Source of the DNA: Monomorium pharaonis
Taxonomy: Eukaryota; Arthropoda; Insecta; Hymenoptera; Formicidae
Assembly (NCBI RefSeq): GCF_013373865.1
Contig: NC_050473.1
Location: 10,551,710-10,615,709, forward strand
DNA length: 64,000 bases
Direction of reading: 5' to 3'
The notes beneath the pieces were generated by a model. That model had not been told where the DNA came from and did no database searches. It saw only the letters and a list, made by a program, of their open reading frames with translations. Below, piece after piece: positions 1 through 14,934 of the stretch. Each line of letters starts with the position of its first letter. Positions within the stretch are counted from its first letter, which is position 1. The position numbers and the translations under genes were made by a program.

Positions 1-3189
<3,189 letters not shown>

Positions 3190-5925
3190 ACACGAATTAT
3201 CTATCGTGGTATGTAAATCTCACAATCTCTAATAACTAATGTGATATATGTAATGTATGTTATACATGTTTTTTATATAAATATTCTACTTTAAGTTGTT
3301 TAGACATATATTTTTTATTATTTAGTTATATATATACATAACGTGTGATATTCTTACTCGATTAATAAAACGTGTGAAACTTTATAATAATGTGTAAAAG
3401 AAAAATAACTATTCTTATATAAGTACTTATACATAATTAATCTATTCATGAGAATTAATCAGGAAAGTGATGTTTACAAGGAAAAAAACGCGTAAATAAA
3501 GAAACATGTTTATTCAAATCGTCTTCTCCCACACATCATACAATATATTAATGTACAAATATGACTATTTTAGTTTATGGCACTAAAAATAATAAATAGC
3601 ATCTCGTCGATGCTGAAAAGAAAAAAAACGTGATTAGAATATAAAATTCGTGATCTCACGCGAAAAAAAAATGAAATTCGCGAAAGATACTAGTCAATCA
3701 TTCTCGCGAGCGCTATTTATTTGCTTTGGCACTGTAAATCAAAATCACCAAAGAGTTAATAGGCTTCATCGAGGAAATATGGGAAGCTACACTTCCGGTC
3801 AATCATTCGAAACGGTTCTCCTCGACCTCGATCTATATTCAAAGTGCACCCCGCGACCCGCATTTGCATCCGCGTAAACCGAAGCCGATCTTCTATTCCG
3901 ATCTTTTGAATAAATTTGAAAACGCTAAGTCACTGCATGCGCCATACATTCGAACTCATGTTAATACATTAAGGCGCGTCACACGCATGAATACACGCTG
4001 CTCCCTTTCCTCTCCCAAATGCGCGGCGCAAAATACAATATATCTCGAGAACGCCTGCTAATAATAAAATTGAAATCATACAAAACGTAACGGTATACAT
4101 ACATAATATATTTGGCAATGAAAGTAACAAAGTCTTTGGATTCGATAACATCTCGATTATCTTTACGTGCCGAAAAGAAAGCTCGGAAAACTCGGAATCT
4201 CTTTTCGAACAACAGCTTCAAATATTGCAAACGCACAAAATAGCACCTCCGACCATAGTATTTTTGACTATTTTTATTTGAACGCACGATTGAAAAATAT
4301 CCTTATGGTACATCGAGGAAAGGAACTTTGCGTTACAGCTTATATTGCTCAACTTTAGGTAGAGCTCAACAAGTTAATTTTGATTTTACATGCTTGTAAA
4401 AGGAGAGCATTTTTATATATAGAAAAAATTATTTGTATTACTTGTATTTTAACGGTAAATTCATATTACTAAAATTCTATTTTCATTTATCGAGAAGGAA
4501 ATAAATTGCAATCATTTTTCTGATTTTACATCTTTAGAATCTACAAGAAAAGATGCTGCGTTCCTTTCCACTCGGCACCATTAGCATACATTCGTCTAAT
4601 GTTAATATATATATATATATATAAGTTTATATATATGTGTGTATATGGATATATCTTTCTTTTCTCAATGACTGATGTATACTAAACTTGCAACCTTCGT
4701 TTATTATTGTCTGCTCACATTTACTTATGACTACCTAAAATAATGGCAATGCCACGCCGACGTGTTTACTCATCCACGGCCAATCAAGCCCCTAGTTGCG
4801 CGCGAGTGCACGTACAAGTGAGGATAAATAACGAATATAATAGTATCAACTACAACGGGAACGTCGCGCAAAACTGTTAAAATTTCCACTTTTTGGAACG
4901 CGCCCCCGTGAACACATTTATATATAACAAAATCTCATAATATTCAATTTATAAATGTGTGTGTGTGTATATATATATATAATAGAGATATGTATATAGA
5001 CGTATATCTTTGTAAATATATAGGATAATATATAACGATTGCACGTAAAAGAACATAATGGCGAATGACTCGTGCTAGCCTCATTTCTTTTTCTTTTTGG
5101 TATACAATTGACGTACAGTCGTGCCTACGATTAAAATGTATGTGCTAAAAACAATCCCTTGTGTTCCTCGCTAATGTGCATGCGTGTTTCAACAAATATG
5201 GCAAGAAAATGTCCTATCTCTACTTCAGTCGCTGAAGAAGCATGGCAGTTTGCTTCTATCGAGAAACGTGCCTGACTCTTCCATTAATTTAATTCGACAA
5301 TATTATATCCTACTCTCAACGCGATTTACACTACGATAAAATAAAAGAATTTACTTAGCTTCCCTAAATCATATGGTGTATACTCACTGGTTTAGTATGG
5401 CAAATATTATGATACATGGCACCAGAGAAATTAACGTTAGTTATCATAGATATTAGATATCACACGGAAAATTCCGACCGTTTCATCTTCGATTAGAAAT
5501 GGCTTAATAGTCGTCTGAAATTTTCTTGAAAATTGTTACTTTATCATTACTAAGAGTAATGGATGCAGAGATCACGTCATGACTACGTTGCAATGTTCGA
5601 CATTCTATTTCACTCACCTAAATTTTTGCAATAAATCATAAATCATAAAGAAAAAAATTATAGAAAAAGTCACGTATAATGTTGAATGAAAAATTGAAAT
5701 ATTAAGAAAAAAGAATAAAATAATAATAATTTAATAATAATTTAATACTTGGATAAAATATTTTGATGCAAATTATGGCATAGCTAAAACCGAGTGCAAA
5801 GAAACTATTATTCATACAAATACGTGCATATCATGACTTTATACTATCGATTTGATCTCACTCCCTTCTAATCTTCACGCCGAGAGGAAGATAATGAAGC
5901 TATTTTTTAAATGAAAAAAACGCGT
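3190..5925. other. Convergent intergenic / 3' UTR region
   Basis: No protein-coding exon is supported here. The left end holds the glucosidase 3' UTR. The rest probably includes a long 3' UTR of the zinc-finger gene on the minus strand; minus-strand AATAAA candidates read as TTTATT at 4700-4705, 4273-4278, 3716-3721 and 3509-3514. Short AT and GT microsatellites occur near 4603-4622 and 4956-4983. The small open frames around 3650-4360 lack codon bias or recognisable motifs. Confidence 0.6.
3364..3369 (+). terminator. Poly(A) signal AATAAA for the glucosidase gene
   Basis: This is a canonical AATAAA about 175 bp after the TGA of the glucosidase, in AT-rich sequence, and is the best candidate cleavage signal for that transcript. 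Position and motif are seen; use is inferred. Confidence 0.55.
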
Positions 5926-8226
5926 TTACGTAGCTGTGAGCGTTTCCAGAATATCTTCGGGCGACTTTTTCATTTTACGAAAATTCTCCCAGTGCTCCTT
6001 CGGCACTGTCCATTCGAGAAAGATTTCTAGATTCTTAGTGAGAGCCTCAAGCTCGGACAAGCCGTTCCCCGTGACCGGTTCCTTACCAGCGGACACCAGA
6101 GAATCCTGAAGAACGTCGTCGATGAGACGTTTGCCAAAGCCGAGCTCGTCCAGACGTTCCTGCTTGCTAATTCTCTTCAGCAGCACCGCGAGTAGTAGTC
6201 GCATCTTCTCTACCGTCATCAGCTTATACTTCGCGGTGACAGAGTTCTTCTCGACGATCTCGGAACCGCCGGCCGGTCTACCGGAGACGCTATCGTCGTC
6301 GTCCTCCATCTCTGGGTGACAGGTCTTCTCGTGGCTCTCCAGGTCGCTTTTAATTCTGAAAAAGCTCTTGCAACGCTTGCAGCCGTATGGATCGTTTCTA
6401 CCGTGTATACACTTCATGTGCTTCTTCCAGTGTGGCAGTTGAGTGAAGCCGGCATTACATTCGGAACACTTGAACGGCCGTTCCCCGGTGTGACGTCGGG
6501 TGTGCAGCTTCAGTGCGGTCGAATGGGCGAAGGCTTGCCAGCAGACCAGACAGCGAAACGGCCGCTGACCGGAATGGGTCCTTTGGTGCACGGTCAGCTG
6601 GGACTTCTGGGCGAATCGTTGGCCGCACGTGGCGCATCCATGCGGACGATCGCGCGCGTGTGTCCTCATGTGCTGCGGTAGGTGACCCTTGAAGGTTTTG
6701 TTGCAGATCGCGCAGAGGAACGACTTGACGTCGCGGTGCAGGCACTCGAGATGCTTCTTGAGGGCGTCGCGACGCACGAAGGCGCGTCCGCAGAGGTCGC
6801 ACTTGTGATCCTTCTGGCCGTTGTGCCGCTTCAAGTGTAGCGACAGATTGGCCGCGCACGTGAAGGTGTTAGAGCACAGCTTGCAGTGGAACGGCCTGAC
6901 CTGGCTGTGAGTACGACGGTGCTGCACCAGCTGGCCTCCCCGCGCGAAGCTCTTGTCGCATTCCGGGCACTTGTACGGCTTGAAGCCGGTGTGCGTGCGC
7001 ACGTGCAGCTTCAATCGTTCCTTCAGCGGGAACTCCTTGCCGCACTCGTCACACTTGAACACCGGCCCGGCGCCGTGCACCACCTTGTAGTGATTCCGTA
7101 GACCGCCGCTGCCCTTGAAACGCGCGTCACACACGACGCAACAGTACTTCTTCTGGGGATTCTGCTGGTCCTTCGACTGTCTGGCCTGATCAGTCCGCTT
7201 CCTCTTCGTCTTCTTCTGCGGTTCTGCCGAATTACATAAGGAATCATCGCTGTTCTCCGCGTTTATCGAGGCGGTAGCGGAGGAAGTGCCAATGTGCTCC
7301 GAGATTTTGTCAGAACCGACAACGTTGTTGTTCTCTTGTTCCAACAAATAATTCGCTTGAATAATGGCGTCGATCCTCAGTCTGAGCTCCTTTTCGGGAT
7401 TCTCTTTCTCGATAAGATCACCTGCCTTAGACTTTTCTTTCTCGTTGTTTATATTAAAGCTCTTGCCAGCAAAGTTTCTTTTTTTATCAAACAATTCCCC
7501 ATCCGTGGTGAGATAATTATCGCGACGATCCTTGTCGCTGGTCACTGCTGATTCTTCCGACTCCGAACTCGAATATGAATCCAGCGGTTCCTGTCTATAT
7601 ACGTAGACCTCGTCCTTAAAGCAGTCTTTCTTTTCTAGGTCCAAATACAGTTGTTCGTCGTCGTCCTCTTCGTCGCATCCGTCAATATCTTTCTCAATTG
7701 ATTTCTCATTCGTTCCGTAATTATTCTCGTCGTCTTTCTTCCTGCTCGATCTCATCAGCTTCCTCTTCAGCGTTTTCGGGCGAGTGATCTTCCTGCCGTT
7801 ACGCACTTTCTTCTCCACCCCTACGTCGCTATTTCCCTCCTCGAGATCCACGTCTTTAGTACGGCTCTTGGTCTCTTCCGCTGGCCTTTTCCGTTGACGA
7901 CTCTCCACTCGTCGATGCTTACCGCTCTGGCGTTCCGACTGTTCGACGTTCTTGCAGAAGTTGAACTCCCGCAGGGAATCGAAGCTCTCGCCATCGCCGC
8001 AGTCGCCCGAGAGGCTTCTGAGCGCCCTCAAAGCATCGGTCGCGTCGGCGTCCTTGAAGACATTTTCTCTGATACGTGATTGCTTCACCGGTAGCAATTC
8101 GGTCAGCTGAACTTCCTCCTGCGGCTGCTCCGGCCCGCCGGTTACGTTGTTCAAGACAGTCTGTTGCTGCTGCTGCTGATGCTGCATGCTAATCATCGCG
8201 CCGTCGTGCGTCCGTCCAGGTACCAT
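5926..8226 (-). CDS. C2H2 zinc-finger protein with ten fingers (766 aa)
   Basis: Probably a sequence-specific DNA-binding nuclear regulator. The gene is a single open exon. ATG is chosen at 8226 because an in-frame TAA (minus strand) lies 16 codons upstream at 8272-8274. The stop is TAA at 5926-5928. Residues 14-22 hold a short polyQ tract; about 40-350 are low-complexity, acidic and basic, with a nuclear-localisation-like KKTKRKR at 338-344. Ten C2H2 fingers lie at about 361-384, 390-412, 418-440, 446-468, 474-497, 503-523, 529-551, 557-579, 585-608 and 614-637, joined by 5-residue linkers of TGEKP type. Finger 6 has only ten residues between its second Cys and first His instead of twelve. 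After an EDDDD stretch, a roughly 100-residue C-terminal segment has hydrophobic heptad-like spacing and may be an interaction domain. The C2H2 family is certain. I do not recognise the orthologue and give no symbol. Confidence 0.95.
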   Translation of the reverse strand: MVPGRTHDGAMISMQHQQQQQQTVLNNVTGGPEQPQEEVQLTELLPVKQSRIRENVFKDADATDALRALRSLSGDCGDGESFDSLREFNFCKNVEQSERQSGKHRRVESRQRKRPAEETKSRTKDVDLEEGNSDVGVEKKVRNGRKITRPKTLKRKLMRSSRKKDDENNYGTNEKSIEKDIDGCDEEDDDEQLYLDLEKKDCFKDEVYVYRQEPLDSYSSSESEESAVTSDKDRRDNYLTTDGELFDKKRNFAGKSFNINNEKEKSKAGDLIEKENPEKELRLRIDAIIQANYLLEQENNNVVGSDKISEHIGTSSATASINAENSDDSLCNSAEPQKKTKRKRTDQARQSKDQQNPQKKYCCVVCDARFKGSGGLRNHYKVVHGAGPVFKCDECGKEFPLKERLKLHVRTHTGFKPYKCPECDKSFARGGQLVQHRRTHSQVRPFHCKLCSNTFTCAANLSLHLKRHNGQKDHKCDLCGRAFVRRDALKKHLECLHRDVKSFLCAICNKTFKGHLPQHMRTHARDRPHGCATCGQRFAQKSQLTVHQRTHSGQRPFRCLVCWQAFAHSTALKLHTRRHTGERPFKCSECNAGFTQLPHWKKHMKCIHGRNDPYGCKRCKSFFRIKSDLESHEKTCHPEMEDDDDSVSGRPAGGSEIVEKNSVTAKYKLMTVEKMRLLLAVLLKRISKQERLDELGFGKRLIDDVLQDSLVSAGKEPVTGNGLSELEALTKNLEIFLEWTVPKEHWENFRKMKKSPEDILETLTAT

Positions 8227-8379
8227 TCGGAATTCGATAACGCTTCGAGAGACTTCGACGCTCGACTTTGATTATCTCTGCATACCGCACGACGTGTCGA
8301 TCACCCGCCTTGAGATAATAACTCGCATCGATCATGGCTTGCTTCTCCGGTCAAGCTTGTGAGCATACGTCGCTACCCC

Positions 8380-9640
8380 GAAAACTCACGCTGTTGACGG
8401 TTACGACATTCGACATGGTGCAACATATAATTCGTGGCTCTTTGTAACCGTTCAGTCTGTGAATTTATTCATTCATACGATTCACATCTCCAAATCAAAT
8501 TAAACGAAATCGCCAGGCATCGATGTCACTTTACATTCGCGGCGCACAGGACGCGACCGTGACCTCGATCGTTTATCAATCGCGGGGCGAGGGATGAAGA
8601 TTTGACAGAGATCCACCGGATCTGGGAATTAAGCCTGCCGTTCGTCTCCGCGAACGGTCTCCTTAATGACCGCCACGGGGCATCGTCGGGTTCGAACTGG
8701 TAGCGACGCGGTCTTTCACGAGGAAAACTCCAGATTCGTTCTTTTATCAGCGTGACGACGGCGAGGTCGGAGAGAGCAGGAGAGCGCGAGAGAGCAGGAG
8801 AGGCGGAGAGGCGAGAAGGGGAGAAGAGAGGTACGCGCACGCATAGGCGCGTTTATAAAGCGCGGTCGCGCTTATCGCGCTCTTATCGTCCGATATACCT
8901 CGCCCGTGGCCCCCTCCCCCTCCGCCTCGGACCGTCCACGCGCGCTGGTTTTTTCCCCCGTCCTCCGGCGACGGCGACGATGACGATCCTCGCGACGCGA
9001 CGCGGTGTCGAGCTCTCCGCGCCGAGTCTCTCTCTGTCGCGGCCCGGGCAGCTCGCTCGCGCCCGGAAGTGCGGGCCAGTGCGGGCGTTGGAATCACCGT
9101 CGTCGTCTGTACACGGCCTCTGCCGGCTCCGCGCCGCGCAGAGGAACACCGGAAGTGTCTCTCGCCCCGGTCGACGATCGACGACGGCCGGCCCCGGTTC
9201 CTCTCGTCGACGACGCGACGATCGACTGACGGGAGAACGGGAGGTGAGCGCTTCCTCTTCCGACGCGGAGGGCGCGCGATTGCACCTTTTTCCACGCACG
9301 CGCAATCCTCGGTCGATATCAGCACACCCGATGCCTGCACACCCCTCCCGACGACGAGGGTGACCGGGGCTCCTCTTCCTCTCGTCCTCCCTCCGCTGCT
9401 CCGCTCTCTCGCTGTACCCCCGTCGCTTCCACCGATACCTTCGCCCTTTCCGCGTTCTTCCAGACGAGTCCTCGGCAGCTCTGCTATCACCAACCCTTTC
9501 TTTCTTTCTTTCTTTCTTCCTTCCTTCCTTCCTTCCTTCCTTCCTTCCTGTCTGTGCGACCTCTCGCCTTTTTCACTCGCCTGTCGTTTGCCTAGGACGC
9601 AGCACTTACCGTTGCTCGTTTTATCCCGATGCTAATTCGT
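8380..9640. promoter_or_regulatory. CpG-rich region upstream of the zinc-finger gene (candidate promoter / 5' UTR)
   Basis: The stretch is strongly GC- and CpG-rich, mainly 8750-9450, and sits just 5' of the zinc-finger ORF. Minus-strand donor-like sequences are visible: GTGAGT reading down from about 8391, and GTAAGT near 9606-9611. A plus-strand GAG/GTGAGC donor-like site occurs at about 9243-9244, so the island could be bidirectional. The long open frames on both strands here are compositional artefacts. Promoter function is inferred from composition and position only. Confidence 0.4.
9496..9549. repeat. (TTTC)n(TTCC)n microsatellite
   Basis: A pure pyrimidine tract of five TTTC units runs into about eight TTCC units on the plus strand. 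It lies at the outer edge of the CpG-rich island. Confidence 0.95.
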
Positions 9641-12026
9641 TTCGAGGGTTCCTTATTCTACCTTTGGTTCTCATTAATTTTAATAAATGTAAACGGCGTT
9701 TGAATCTCCACAGCATACGCTTTCTCTCTGTATAATTATGTACAATTTATCGATGGCAAGTGGTTAGCTTTATCAATTGATTATTAATTTTTCCGATAAT
9801 AGGATATTACTTTTGCTTTGTATTAATTATATTCGTCGTACGAAATTTGTTTAACAAACGTTAGAAAAAGATCGAAGATCGGCGAAACTCTTTGAGGGCT
9901 TCATCCCCGCGGCCGCGACAGCATTTTTTTCAATCTCTCGGTCTGTAGAAAGTAAGAACCTTTCCTTTCGACGCTATCGATTTGTGCAAAGGCTATGATA
10001 AATCGCGAAAGGGTTTTTCAACGAAAGGGAGTCTTCTCATGTACGTCACTCTCCTTCTCTCTTTCTCTGTGGTCGTTGAATTGGAAACGCTGACTCGTCC
10101 GGCCAACACTGCATCGATGTTACCAGAGAACTCGACCAGCTCGTCACAATTTTCGTGCCGTCGTCGCGTCGTCGATATCCCACGGATTCACATTTCCGTG
10201 ATACTTCCGTCGATCTTTTTTCAAAAAGCCATCCAGCCGCGCAATTTGCGCTGCGCGCTCTTTCGTCTAATTTGTCACACTTAAAATAATTTTTAATACT
10301 CGAATGGAACTTGGATTACTCTTCGATTAAGTCTCTCGAGTCTTATCTTAATTTAATCTTATTGTTTAATTATATTCAATATTGTGATGAAAGTTTATGA
10401 TTCAGTTTCCAAAAATCTAAATCGATTGGTCGCTTCGGCTATGTATTTTGTTATTTCGAACGTGTTCGACTTCACTGGAATATAGAGGAACTTGGTACCA
10501 GGGATCGAATTCTTTTTTTGGTATGATATCACCATCGACGAGGAGGATGACCGTTGAGAGATCCCTCTGAATCAGCCTAGTTATCTTGTTTCTATATTTA
10601 CACGCTTTGGCTTGGTTACGCTACGGTTTCTCGCATGTGTGTCGACCCTTATCTCGATCGGAACGTTACGGTTTTCTTTTTCGTCGATTCATTTCTTCTT
10701 TCTTCTTTCGCATTTTTTTTTTGGTCCTTCCTCTCTATTTCTCTGACTAGACGTTGACGAGCGAGCGGGTATGTTACGCGCGCGTTAATCGCTACTTAGG
10801 CATGAACGAAGAACAAGAGAGAATTATGTGTGGGTTAGTGCGTTTTTAGCCACTGCGCGCCCCGACGGAATCCTGAATTAGCGGAAAACCGGAGAAACCC
10901 GCCACCAGATCTGAAAAGAAATTAGAGACACCGGAGGCAATTCTTCGCTAATTCCAATCAGCAGTATTTGGTATTATTAGATTGAGGTAGCCCGTCGATA
11001 ACACTAATCTCATTTATATTTACAGATGTTAGGCAATAAATGAAGAAATGTTAGGACGAAGTAAGCATTAAAAGTTACAACACAGACGCACATCTGATTA
11101 ATCATTTATCGTTATTATGAGCAATTTTTTCAACAGTTAGTACTGTACACGTAACGAAAGATATCAATTTTTTAAAAATTAAATAAGACATTTTTGCAAA
11201 TATTAAAATTATTATTATTTCAAAAACTATGACCAATAGCAATATTTTTCTAATAATGAGTATCAGTATGCATAGACACAAAAATTAATTAAGCTTCCAG
11301 TAGTATAACATTAGGCTAAGAAACATTTTATTATTTATATATTTTTTTCTTCATTTTATTTTGACCCATGAAATATTATAAAATCAAGAATAATACACCG
11401 AGTATTTTTGCAAGAATTCTCTTAAAAATAAAAAGAAAAGAGCGTGGTAAAAATAAATGTATGGCGATGTCTCTCGATATTCATATACAGGATGTCAAAT
11501 AAGCATTACAAAATTATAATTAATACCGTCATTTAAAAAATAACTTTGTCGACTAATTCGATTTCAGTGTATGTCGTCGATATTACACGAAGCAAGTTTG
11601 AACAAGGAAATATCTTGCAGTGAGCTCTGAAAAACGTTTTTTTTTTCACGATCTTTAAAGTTAATTCAACGATTCTTTCACGTTCGTGAATTGAAATTCA
11701 TCGGACCTTAAACGTCCCGGAGGGGCAAACTTCTCTAACCGCCAAGTCTTCCCCCATCGTGGGGAAGCGGAGCGTGCGAACGCGTTAAAGGTCCATTAAA
11801 ATTTCACGCGATTGACGACGGGGGACACCTTGTATACGAGGAGTACACGCGGAGGCATTGATCGCCGAGGGCATTTACATCGCGGGCGATTGAAAGCTCG
11901 CGCGCGTTTACGTGACCCGATCTGCTAACCGCGCCGATCAATTTTTGTCACCATCGCTGTCACGGCGCGACGCGACGGCGGCGTTGACGCTCGCGGGCAA
12001 GAAAAGTGGAGCAACCTGAGGAGCAG

Positions 12027-12034
<8 letters not shown>

Positions 12035-12058
<24 letters not shown>
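12035..12058. repeat. (AG)n microsatellite
   Basis: About twelve AG units are followed by a G-run, inside a CpG-rich patch. Confidence 0.9.
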
Positions 12059-12064
<6 letters not shown>

Positions 12065-12834
12065 CGGGGCAGCGGTCAACGCGAGAAATATAAAGCGCCG
12101 ACGATGCTTCGTTAACAAAATTCGCGCCGCGCTCGAGGAGACACTAGAGCCCTTCGCGAAAGCTCGAGCTATCAAGAATTATATTTAATTACGTTATGTT
12201 TAATATCTTATATTAAGAATTATAAAGAATTATATTTAACTTACGTACGATTAACATTGCGGGACACATTGCGTTGTTTAACAATAATATTATCGATAAA
12301 GTTAGACATTCTATTTCTATTAAAATATAAAGGGAACGAGGAAAAGTAAATTGATCGATTGCAACGATAATCACGAAAGCCTCAGAAAATGTACGTTCGC
12401 GAAACTGGAAAAAATTACGAGTCTTTTTTTTTAAATTGCTGTAGCAATTTCTTAAACGTGAAACAACCATTTGGTCCACAAATGAATAGTTAAGTAACTG
12501 ATATATTCTCGTGAGTTTCAGCAATCGAGAAACGTTTAAAGACCGCTCTCAAAGTATTCATTTCACTGTTTATTTAAAAAAAAAAGGAAACTAACGCGAG
12601 ATAATCGTGCGACCAGGAAAAAAAGAGATAAATCCCGAATGCCTCGCGAAACATTGTCGGAGAGCTTTTCAATTTTTATTCTTGCGTTCGATCCTCGGCA
12701 CGTTTTTTCCTCCCCTCGCTTCCCCCGGCGCGGCTCACGTGATTCAGTAACGCGACGACCTCCTTCCGATCTCTTCCTCCTCTCTTCCCGTATAGATTAG
12801 GCTTTTCAGACGTGTGTGCGACGCACTCGTCCAC

Positions 12835-12835
12835 A

Positions 12836-12878
<43 letters not shown>
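12835..12878. repeat. (ACGC)n tetranucleotide microsatellite
   Basis: About eleven near-perfect ACGC units. The THAR-repeat open frames across it come from the repeat and are not genes. Confidence 0.95.
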
Positions 12879-13157
12879 CCGTTGTTGCAAGTGTGCATTA
12901 TACATGTCACGTCACCGTCGCGTCGCGTCAACAACACTCACACGTGCGCATCGCTCCCGTTTCTCTCTCGCCGTGGCACGGATCTGTGCGCATTGAACTT
13001 ACCGAAAGAGCGAACCCACGCTTCGAAGGGGCGATCGCGCGAGATTTCGTCGATCGCGCGCCGCCCGCCGCCCGACGACAGGTGCGAGAGGCGCGCACGT
13101 GATACTCTGATCGAAACGACGAAATTCCGCGGTTTACGCGGTGCTGCCTGTACTCAC

Positions 13158-13440
13158 CCCGAACTCGACCCGTGCGAGCGGCTCGCCCCGATATGCTCCA
13201 CGGCCGTCTCCACCGTAGCGATGGGGGGAGGGATGGGGGAAGAGGTTGGACTCGCGGTGCGCGTCTTCGGCCCGATCCTACCCTCCGGTCGCCATCTTCG
13301 ATGCGATGCGCCTCAAGCTCCGCCGAGCTGAGCGAGCTGAGAGCTGAGCCCACGACGAGTCGAACGCGTGCAGCGACCGAGACGTGCTCCGGCGGAGCTC
13401 AAGGGGGGTGAAGTTGCGCGACGCTGACGGTCGATAGTAC
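13158..13440 (-). promoter_or_regulatory. Candidate first non-coding exon / promoter on the minus strand
   Basis: In a CpG-dense stretch the minus strand shows a strong donor, GGG/GTGAGT, at the 13158/13157 boundary. About 130 bases upstream of it is AAGATGGCG (plus strand CGCCATCTT, 13290-13298), the YY1/Pho-type motif common just downstream of TATA-less start sites. The ATG in that motif opens a frame of only five codons before TAG. These are features of a leader exon, and the zinc-finger gene at 8226 is the nearest minus-strand gene. Exon 5' end, transcription and linkage are inferred. Confidence 0.35.
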
Positions 13441-14882
13441 GCCCACGTGACGTCCGATGGCGCGACGAGGCATTTTCGCGACGGGAAGCCGCCGAGACTT
13501 CCCGACGATGGCCCTTTCCTCTCCATTTCTTCTTCATTTTTTGATAATCGGCGATTTATTCGTTTTTCGAAAGTCTACGTTCTCTAGAGATGTTTTTGAA
13601 ATAAACCCACAGCCCTTCTTCGCATTACGGCAATTGATTGAAAATTGCTTTGACAGAGGAGAAATATAAGTCGAATTTTTTGAGAGAGAAATATAACCTC
13701 ACTTTCTCGTCAACATAAATCTCACTGAAATTATTCCTTACCTCTCACCTAAAAATTAATCGATTGAGACCAAGTCCAATAAAAACGAATTATAAGGGAG
13801 GATTAGTGCACTTCCGGTGTTTGGAGAATCGATGTAGAATCAGACGCATTTATTAACGCTAAGGACAAAAAGGTAGAAGCTCTTTCTCGAACAGAGTGTC
13901 GCATATCTCTTGTAAAACTGCGATTTAAATTAATCATCGGAATGCTAGGACGTAATAGCCTTTTTTTATAGAGAAAACAAACACCATTGGTGGATACAAT
14001 AGATTCCTATCAGTATTGATATCTCGTTTCTTCACGAATATAAGCGATTTCGAAGCTCCAATTAACTTAATCGGCCATTAATTCAGGATAACTTTGTTGT
14101 TTGATAAATGAAAAGAGAAGGGAGAACTAGGAACGAATTATACATCTTGAAACAATTATTGCGAGTAATTCTATCTACGGTCGAATTAGTTGCCAATTAA
14201 GTTAATCGGAGTTTGATCGAATTCAGTCAATAGAATTGCTTACTAACATTTAACCAAGAGTGCTAAAAGAATAATAAGCTCTTCCTAATCTAATCTTTCT
14301 TTCTGTCTGCCAAACGACAAGACATTGATAATTCTGTCCACATTAACGAAATACCGTAAGTACTATTCGACGAAGTCAATCGTTTGGCCAAAATCGCTCA
14401 TGGTGTTTCATGATGATTCGGCGGGAGTGCAAGAAAGCCTACAATTTTGTAATGAAACATATGCTACTGCGCTTTTGAGAAGCGGATAGTTCATAATCAA
14501 GAAAATGGCATGTGTGAGCTTAGGTGAATCGATCGAGGGACACATTAACGGCGCTTGGTTCCCGCGATGATTCATTCTTTCTCTTTTAAACGAATGTCGC
14601 AAGTTTTATTGCGTGTGGGACATGTGTGTGGGACCGTGTCATTCCCCCTCGTGATCAACGCTAATAACGCTCCCCGCGTCATTTACTGCTCCGAGTTTAC
14701 CGACCTACTTTCCTGGATAGAAGTTGGAGTATCGGAGCGATCTGCAGTAATCCCGAGGCTTTCAGCTTCTTATCTTATCATTACCGTTGCTCTGTCTTTA
14801 TCACATTTGCTGTTTTGAAATTGCGTTTTGTTACTCCGTCTATATTTAACGTGAAACGGAAAGAAGAAATGGGAGGCAGGGA

Positions 14883-14934
<52 letters not shown>

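Larger units (their letters stand above)
9641..13157. other. Non-coding stretch, probably intron or upstream region of the zinc-finger gene
   Basis: I see no exon-like coding sequence on either strand. The stretch alternates AT-rich DNA (about 10.9-11.6 kb) with a CpG-rich patch (about 11.70-12.18 kb) that ends in a GA microsatellite. Nothing else is supported. Confidence 0.5.

Noticed and set aside
8747..9493. 248-codon minus-strand open frame
   Set aside because: It lies in extreme CpG-rich DNA where stops are rare, overlaps other long frames on both strands, is Arg/Ser/Gly-rich and has no domain.
10490..10520. B-box-like GAATTCGATCCC on the minus strand
   Set aside because: No A-box at a fitting distance and no pairing arms.
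12816..13331. 171-codon plus-strand open frame starting in THAR repeats
   Set aside because: Produced by the (ACGC)n microsatellite and the CpG-rich block after it.
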